DNA of 20,655 nucleotides from an uncultured Schwartzia sp. GTDB taxonomy: Bacteria; Bacillota; Negativicutes; Selenomonadales; Selenomonadaceae. Of this stretch, positions 16,001-20,655 are shown one piece after another. The notes under the pieces are model-generated. The model was not told the origin of the DNA. It searched no databases and saw only the letters and a program-made list of their open reading frames with translations. Within the stretch, counting starts at the first letter, position 1, and each line of letters begins with the position of its first letter. The stretch is taken from the NCBI GenBank assembly GCA_905372875.1, contig CAJPQU010000014.1, positions 1 through 20,655 on the forward strand. The letters are read 5' to 3'. The position numbers and the translations under genes are program-made.

Positions 16001-17227
16001 ATGATACGGTGTGCGATTGAAAATCTACAACCGGGCATGGTGCTGGGAGAACCAATTTTTCATGATAATGGCAATATCATGCTGCGGAAAGGGACGCAGT
16101 TGACAGAAGCTCTCATAAAGCGCCTCCAGTCACGTAAGGATATTACAGTTTTTCTTAAACGTATGCCTGAAACGGCCGCTCCGGCCGTGGATATTCTGTC
16201 TCCTGACGAAGAACTCGAGGGAACGGCAGCAAAAGGGTGTCCTGATACGCCGCAGGAAGGAGACGCCATTGAGGATAAAACACCAGAACAAAAAACTTCC
16301 TCAGAAGAAATGCCTGTTCGTCGCAGTTCTGATCCGAAACAAGAGAGACTCCTCGACCTAAACTACGTGGAAGAGTACAAATCCGTTATTAAAGAACTAA
16401 GGGTACTGTTTTCCCGCCATGGGGCAACGACACTGAATCTGGATGCAATCAATGCCCTGATTGCCAGCAGCAAACTGGACCAGCTGTGCGATGGTGCTCG
16501 GGCAGTGACACAGATTCATAATATCCCGCGGGAAGAACGAAATTATTTATTGCATCACAGCTTGCATGTTTCTATTTTAGCCGGACTGATGGGAACTTGG
16601 TTAGGATGGCCGACGAGCAGACGGCGGCGTTTGATGTTTGCTGGTCTGCTGCTTGATGTGGGAAAATTAAAGATCGCGGAAACGCTTCTCAATAAGCCAG
16701 GCGTGCTGAACAACACCGAACGATCCATTCTCGGCAGACATTCCACGATGGGCTGTGACCTTCTGAAACTCAGCGGTCTGGATGAAAACGACGAAGCCAT
16801 GATTGGCATTTTGCAGCACCATGAACGCTGTGACGGTTCAGGTTACCCAGCACAACTAAAAAAGAACCAGATAACGCCTTTCGGACATATTCTGGGCATT
16901 TTAGACAGTTATGATGCGATGGCGTCAAACCGCACCTACGCCCGCCGTAAATCGCCATTTGAAATTTTTGATATCTTCCAGCGGGATACCGTAGGAGGAA
17001 AATTCGCTCCTGAATACAGTGTCCTGTTTGTTAATCGGCTCAGCCAATCCCTGATAGGGAATTGGGTGATGCTGACGAATGACAAAAAGGGAAAGATCGT
17101 CTATGTGGACCAGAGCCGAACCGGTGCCATGCCAATCGTGGAATTGGAAGACGGGACATTCCTCGACACTGGAGCACAATCCGTTAAAGTGAAAGCTCTG
17201 TTAACTTATATTGAAGCCATTTCCTGA
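16001..17227 (+). CDS. HD-GYP domain protein with altered metal site (paralogue 2)
   Basis: A 408-residue paralogue of the preceding gene with the same order: N-terminal module (ENLQPGMVLGEPIF), HD-GYP core (about 180-350) and C-terminal domain (GNWVMLTNDKKGKIVYVDQS). Between the first two it has an extra acidic, proline-rich and probably disordered linker (about 57-115). The GYP part is intact (HHERCDGSGYP, 273-283) and so is LDSYDAM, but the HD pair reads Leu218-Asp219 (LLLDVGK). The following His247 is kept. It thus lacks a different ligand from its neighbour. The start at 16001 is chosen because AAGGGGAG is 7 bp upstream and it aligns with the start of paralogue 1; GTG 15923 and ATG 15995 are in-frame alternatives. 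Confidence 0.87.
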   Translation: MIRCAIENLQPGMVLGEPIFHDNGNIMLRKGTQLTEALIKRLQSRKDITVFLKRMPETAAPAVDILSPDEELEGTAAKGCPDTPQEGDAIEDKTPEQKTSSEEMPVRRSSDPKQERLLDLNYVEEYKSVIKELRVLFSRHGATTLNLDAINALIASSKLDQLCDGARAVTQIHNIPREERNYLLHHSLHVSILAGLMGTWLGWPTSRRRRLMFAGLLLDVGKLKIAETLLNKPGVLNNTERSILGRHSTMGCDLLKLSGLDENDEAMIGILQHHERCDGSGYPAQLKKNQITPFGHILGILDSYDAMASNRTYARRKSPFEIFDIFQRDTVGGKFAPEYSVLFVNRLSQSLIGNWVMLTNDKKGKIVYVDQSRTGAMPIVELEDGTFLDTGAQSVKVKALLTYIEAIS

Positions 17228-17265
17228 GGCCCTTGGATAAACAAATCGACACGATCATTGATTTT

Positions 17266-17297
17266 TGCCACGTATAGAATACGTGGCATTTTTCTTT
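17266..17297 (+). terminator. Rho-independent terminator after the HD-GYP genes
   Basis: TGCCACGTAT (17266-17275) pairs perfectly with ATACGTGGCA (17279-17288) around the loop AGA, followed by TTTTTCTTT. It lies 38 bp after the stop. Confidence 0.92.
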
Positions 17298-17411
17298 ATA
17301 CGTTTGGATCATTTGAACGAAAATACTATTTTCCGACGATAACTGTATGCTTCTAAGGTAAAAATGAATATATTCAATGAGCGACATACTAAAATTATAT
17401 TAAAAATGGAG

Positions 17412-17439
17412 TTGCATAACTCGACTAAAGTATTATAAT
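17412..17439 (+). promoter_or_regulatory. Vegetative-type promoter of the chemoreceptor gene
   Basis: TTGCAT (17412-17417) and a perfect TATAAT (17434-17439) are separated by 16 bp, within AT-rich DNA and downstream of a terminator. It implies a leader of about 115 nt before the ATG at 17561. Confidence 0.7.
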
Positions 17440-17560
17440 AAAACTTATGAAATAGTGTCTTACTGTAATGCGGCGAGGGAGATGGAAAAAGAAGCATCGC
17501 ATACTCAAGAAAGGATGAGTTTTCCGTACACATTGAGACACTGACCAAGGGGGAGAACGC

Positions 17561-19684
17561 ATGAGTACAAAGGGAATAACGCAAGCGCGCCAAGGGAAAG
17601 GCATCGGATTTAAAGTAAACGTATTGGTCACAATCGGCGTCACGTTGATGGTCGCTATTTTGGTAAGTTTTATTGCCTATGTGAGTTTCAATGCACTGGT
17701 AGATGCCGGTAAACGCGAGAAAATGTTGGAGAATCAACAGATTGCCGCACAGATTGAACAGCGGTATAATCGTGTGATTCGAATCGCGCCGCGCATCAAA
17801 AAGACGATCTTAGATCAGTTTTCTTTAGCTTCAGACGCACGTGACCGCGAGCGCCTTGTCTCTTTACTGCAAGATGAGATGCGGGAAAGCAAGGGGATAG
17901 CTGGTTTAGGTATTTCTTTGGAACCTATGGTCTATGATGGAAAGGACACACAGCTTCAAGGGCAGGGCTATAACGATGCAACCGGCCGCGTGAGTGTCTA
18001 CGTTGGTAAAGACGGCAAACCTATCATCCTCAACAACGATGGCCAGCGTAACTGGTATAACGACGTCAAGAATAAACGCCAACCATTTCTTACCGAACCT
18101 TACCGTACAACGGGCGGCCGCTTAGTGGCCCGTTATTCTCTCCCCATTGAGCAGAATGGACAATTCATCGGCGTTGTCGTCGCGGATATTGATCTGAATG
18201 ATATCCAGCAATACATTGAAAAAATAAGTACTCCGGAAGTTTTTTACGCCGTATTTACCCGCGGGGGAACTTTTATAGCGCACGGAAGAAATAAAGAGTA
18301 TGTTTTAAAACACTTCTATGATACTTTCCCCATGACGGATGCGGAAATAAAGGATGCGTTTGACGAAACATCCATTACGCATATTGATCGTACTTCACCT
18401 ACGACGGGTGAAATGACTGTGTATACCTTCTGCCCGATGCATTTAGAAGGTGTGAGCGCGGAGTGGTCTGTTGTCGCCGCATCCAATAAAGCTGTATTTA
18501 CAGCGGTTGCTCGGAAAATGGTATGGACTTCTGTAGGAATTGCGGTGATTTGCGGTATTCTTTTGATCGCGGTCATGGCGTTCTTTATTCGCAAACAAGT
18601 CACGGATCCTGTAGGAATACTCACCGGCGTTATTCAGCGTCTGGCGAAGCTTGATATTCGGACCGAAGGTGAGAAAGCCAAAATCCTTTGCGCCCGTGGG
18701 GATGAAATCGGGACAATCTCCCGCAGTCTTGTCACGTTAGAAGGAAATCTCCGCGATATCGTGAGCCGCATCGATAATTCCTCCCAATCGGTAGCCGCAA
18801 CCAGCGAAGAACTGACGGCCACCGCCCAATCCACGGCCGACTCGGCCCAAAATGTCTCTTCGGCTATTCATAACATCGCAGAAGGTGCGACGAGCCAAGC
18901 ACAGGATACCCAAAACGCGTCGGGGCATCTTAACGAGATTATGGATATGATGGATAAGAATAAAGAAATTCTCAAGAAGATCAATGAAGCAACCAATAAT
19001 ATACGGCGGGAAAAAGATGAGGGCGCAGAACTGTTAAATGGTTTGGTAAAGAAATCGACCGAAACGGCACAGGCAACAGAGAATGTGGCCCGGGTTGTGG
19101 AAGAAACGAATCAGAGTGCCGAACATATTGAACAGGCAAGTCAGATGATCCAATCCATTTCCGCACAGACAAATCTTTTAGCGCTGAACGCCGCGATTGA
19201 GGCAGCACGGGCCGGGGATGCCGGTCGTGGCTTTGCCGTCGTAGCAGAGGAAATACGCAAGCTGGCCGAGCAGTCAAAAAGCTTTACGGACGAGATCAGT
19301 CAGGTCATTGCAGGTCTCAAAACCAAAGCCCAAGAAGCCGTCGATACCATGGAGGTATCGAAGCGGCTCTTTGCTGAAACTCAGACCAGCGTCGAGGGGA
19401 CGCAAGATAAATTCCAGAAGATCACCGAAGCTGTGGACATGACAGAAGAAGTCATGGTAACCATGAACCAGTCCACAGAAGAGATTATCTCGAAGAACAA
19501 ATCGATCGCCGAAGTGGTCCAAGGGCTCTCTGCGATCGCTGAAGAAAACGCCGCAACCAGCGAAGAAGGCAACGCCGCCGTCGATACGCAAACGAATTCC
19601 CTCAAGGATATCGCGGAAGCCAGCGAAGGTTTAGCGAATATCGCCATGGATCTGCGCAGTGAGATCAGCAAATTCCAAGTATGA
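17561..19684 (+). CDS. Methyl-accepting chemotaxis protein with dCache sensor
   Basis: A 707-residue membrane chemoreceptor. TM1 is at about 19-42, an extracytoplasmic double-Cache domain spans 43-318, TM2 is at about 321-343, then a HAMP linker and a long cytoplasmic coiled coil. The signalling tip is unmistakable (AQTNLLALNAAIEAARAGDA, then GRGFAVVAEEIRKLAEQS, about 535-572). It senses a ligand outside the cell and controls CheA. In the sensor, Arg163, Trp165, Tyr166 (RNWY), Tyr181 and Asp209 sit where amino-acid-binding dCache receptors have their key residues, but other positions of that motif differ, so the ligand is uncertain. AAGGGGGAG lies 5 bp before the start. No che genes are in the window. 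Confidence 0.95.
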   Translation: MSTKGITQARQGKGIGFKVNVLVTIGVTLMVAILVSFIAYVSFNALVDAGKREKMLENQQIAAQIEQRYNRVIRIAPRIKKTILDQFSLASDARDRERLVSLLQDEMRESKGIAGLGISLEPMVYDGKDTQLQGQGYNDATGRVSVYVGKDGKPIILNNDGQRNWYNDVKNKRQPFLTEPYRTTGGRLVARYSLPIEQNGQFIGVVVADIDLNDIQQYIEKISTPEVFYAVFTRGGTFIAHGRNKEYVLKHFYDTFPMTDAEIKDAFDETSITHIDRTSPTTGEMTVYTFCPMHLEGVSAEWSVVAASNKAVFTAVARKMVWTSVGIAVICGILLIAVMAFFIRKQVTDPVGILTGVIQRLAKLDIRTEGEKAKILCARGDEIGTISRSLVTLEGNLRDIVSRIDNSSQSVAATSEELTATAQSTADSAQNVSSAIHNIAEGATSQAQDTQNASGHLNEIMDMMDKNKEILKKINEATNNIRREKDEGAELLNGLVKKSTETAQATENVARVVEETNQSAEHIEQASQMIQSISAQTNLLALNAAIEAARAGDAGRGFAVVAEEIRKLAEQSKSFTDEISQVIAGLKTKAQEAVDTMEVSKRLFAETQTSVEGTQDKFQKITEAVDMTEEVMVTMNQSTEEIISKNKSIAEVVQGLSAIAEENAATSEEGNAAVDTQTNSLKDIAEASEGLANIAMDLRSEISKFQV

Positions 19685-19724
19685 TACTTGGGGCTATTCC
19701 ACGTAAAAAACACATTGCATAAAG

Positions 19725-19774
19725 AAATGAGACAGTCGCGGAGCTGTCAAAAGAGCCGCGATTGTCTCATTTTT
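19725..19774 (+). terminator. Rho-independent terminator after the chemoreceptor gene
   Basis: The 17-nt arm 19725-19741 (AAATGAGACAGTCGCGG) pairs with 19756-19772 (CCGCGATTGTCTCATTT) with a single G-U pair, around a 14-nt loop, and runs into a T tract. A wider inverted repeat, CACGTAAAAA (19700-19709) with TTTTTACGTG (19770-19779), encloses it. Confidence 0.9.
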
Positions 19775-19800
19775 ACGTGTCCGCGCCGAATCAGGACGTC

Positions 19801-19829
19801 TCGAAAAAGAAGGGAAAACATGATATGAT
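19801..19829 (+). promoter_or_regulatory. Possible promoter of the downstream unknown gene
   Basis: TCGAAA (19801-19806) and TATGAT (19824-19829) are 17 bp apart, and TG two bases ahead of the -10 gives an extended -10 element. It follows the terminator and precedes the start at 19964 by about 135 bp. Confidence 0.45.
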
Positions 19830-19963
19830 AGGAACACTACGGGGATGGAGGCGCAGTGGAAATATGACCCAATCGCTTAACAAAAACACGCGAAACACCG
19901 CCTGCATTTAGCGGTTAGATATTCATCTATGACAAGAATGAAATTTGATGGAGCGATGGCAGC

Positions 19964-20647
19964 ATGAAAAACGAGGTAAAAGAAAAAATAGATCAAGAAC
20001 TTGCTTCCTGGGAATACATGAGAAACCTGCCTCGGGAGTGGCATGGATTCACTCTGAACACCCAGCGCGTCGTCGAGGACGATGTCTACGATTTTTATCG
20101 CTATGATAACGCTGCTCTTCATCGGAGTCTCATTGCCTACTATCACGCAGAAACACGTGAATTCAAGCTGCGGGAGAGGGTAGGGCTGTTGGAATTTTGT
20201 CTGATTGAATGTATCGCGGATAATCTGGCAGAGTACGAAGCTTTATTAAAAGAAAAGATGGAATATTTTCTACTGCGTTTATGTCGTTTTGAACCCGAAA
20301 CGGTCAGCACTTTAGTAGAGGCCGCTCATATCACCACGTGGGATTATGCAACGCTTTTGCCGCGGGAACTGGAGGGATTTTCGCTCTTTATCCAGCCGTC
20401 GCAACCGCTTCGGATTACGAACGGCTCTTATATCATAGTTGATTATGAAGATTTTGCTGCAAACAGTAATTTTATCATTTATTACAATGTGTTCCGCGAT
20501 GATTTTTTTGGAGAAGCACGGGTAGACGGGGTTCCGGAAATTTGCTACGAATTCGATGCTACGAATTTGGCGGAGTTGGAAAAACGCTTGTCGGCGCATC
20601 TGCTTGTCCGCCTGCGAACCATTCGGGAAGGAGCAGGTAAAAAATAA
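19964..20647 (+). CDS. Unknown protein made of two diverged repeats
   Basis: I do not recognise this 227-residue protein. It has no signal peptide or membrane segment and is rich in acidic and aromatic residues. Residues 15-106 and 125-217 are clearly two copies of one domain: SWEY/TWDY, LPREWHGFTL/LPRELEGFSL, SLIAYYH/NFIIYYN and NLAEYEALL/NLAELEKRL align in the same order with constant spacing, each ending in a helical LL-x-RL. Pattern suggests a beta-rich centre with a C-terminal helix per repeat. The start at 19964 has GGAG 10 bp upstream, and an in-frame stop at 19946 rules out a longer form. It lies alone after the chemoreceptor's terminator. A further ATG at 20650 might begin another gene beyond the window. 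Confidence 0.8.
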   Translation: MKNEVKEKIDQELASWEYMRNLPREWHGFTLNTQRVVEDDVYDFYRYDNAALHRSLIAYYHAETREFKLRERVGLLEFCLIECIADNLAEYEALLKEKMEYFLLRLCRFEPETVSTLVEAAHITTWDYATLLPRELEGFSLFIQPSQPLRITNGSYIIVDYEDFAANSNFIIYYNVFRDDFFGEARVDGVPEICYEFDATNLAELEKRLSAHLLVRLRTIREGAGKK

Positions 20648-20655
20648 AATGATTG

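Larger units (their letters stand above)
17228..17560 (+). other. Intergenic region between HD-GYP pair and chemoreceptor gene
   Basis: About 330 bp, AT-rich. It holds the terminator at 17266-17297, a promoter at 17412-17439 and a 5' leader of about 115 nt with two nested inverted repeats (AGTGTCT 17454-17460 with AGACACT 17536-17542; ATGCG 17468-17472 with CGCAT 17498-17502). No gene is supported here. Confidence 0.6.

Noticed and set aside
17309..17737. 142-codon minus-strand reading frame over the chemoreceptor promoter
   Set aside because: It overlaps the promoter, leader and 5' end of the chemoreceptor gene and has no family features; it is a chance frame.
19675..19691. CCAAGTAT-G-ATACTTGG palindrome across the chemoreceptor stop codon
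   Set aside because: A one-base loop cannot form a normal hairpin and there is no T run; the real terminator lies downstream. A protein site is possible but unsupported.
19826..19912. 28-codon + strand reading frame (starts MIGTLRGW)
   Set aside because: It starts inside the candidate -10 box, has no ribosome binding site and no recognisable features.
1..20655. Mobile elements, prophage, CRISPR or RNA genes
   Set aside because: No transposase, integrase, spaced direct-repeat array, tRNA cloverleaf or rRNA segment was seen on either strand by eye.

Overview
The window reads as a stretch of chromosome from a low- to mid-GC anaerobic member of the Bacillota, most likely the Negativicutes (Selenomonas/Veillonella side). 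The evidence is gene order (tgt-yajC ... secD-secF-recJ-relA-MBL hydrolase), separate short SecD and SecF, a Firmicutes-type RecJ with an extra C-terminal domain, and a giant acyl-CoA dehydratase activase typical of strict anaerobes. The genus is inference only. All convincing genes lie on the + strand.

Region 1 (1-10071) is a housekeeping run: the 3' part of tgt (queuosine tRNA modification), yajC, 5-formyltetrahydrofolate cyclo-ligase, a SpoIIE/PP2C-type phosphatase, a small P-loop protein, secD, secF, then recJ, relA/spoT and an MBL-fold hydrolase. Many junctions overlap by 4-8 bp or are separated only by a ribosome binding site, so this is probably one or a few operons. The phosphatase/P-loop pair sits inside the Sec block and is not an obvious part of secretion. 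The secF-recJ gap holds a terminator-like hairpin with a competing fold, a candidate attenuator.

Region 2 (10072-14650) is a single transcription unit. It starts after a 26-bp perfect inverted repeat and ends at a strong terminator. It encodes a 1413-residue protein that fuses two BcrA/BadF-type ATPase activator modules to 2-hydroxyacyl-CoA dehydratase-like regions.

Region 3 (14651-19780) concerns signalling: two tandem paralogous HD-GYP proteins, each missing different metal-binding residues of the phosphodiesterase site, then a terminator, a good promoter and a dCache-type methyl-accepting chemotaxis protein. Together they suggest a motile bacterium using cyclic-di-GMP-type control.

Region 4 (19781-20655) holds one gene of unknown function whose product is clearly two diverged copies of a domain of about 92 residues.

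I saw no tRNA, rRNA, CRISPR array, insertion sequence or prophage gene. The points most worth following are the complementary degeneration of the HD-GYP pair, the internally duplicated unknown protein, the phosphatase/P-loop pair in the Sec operon, and the secF-recJ hairpin switch.
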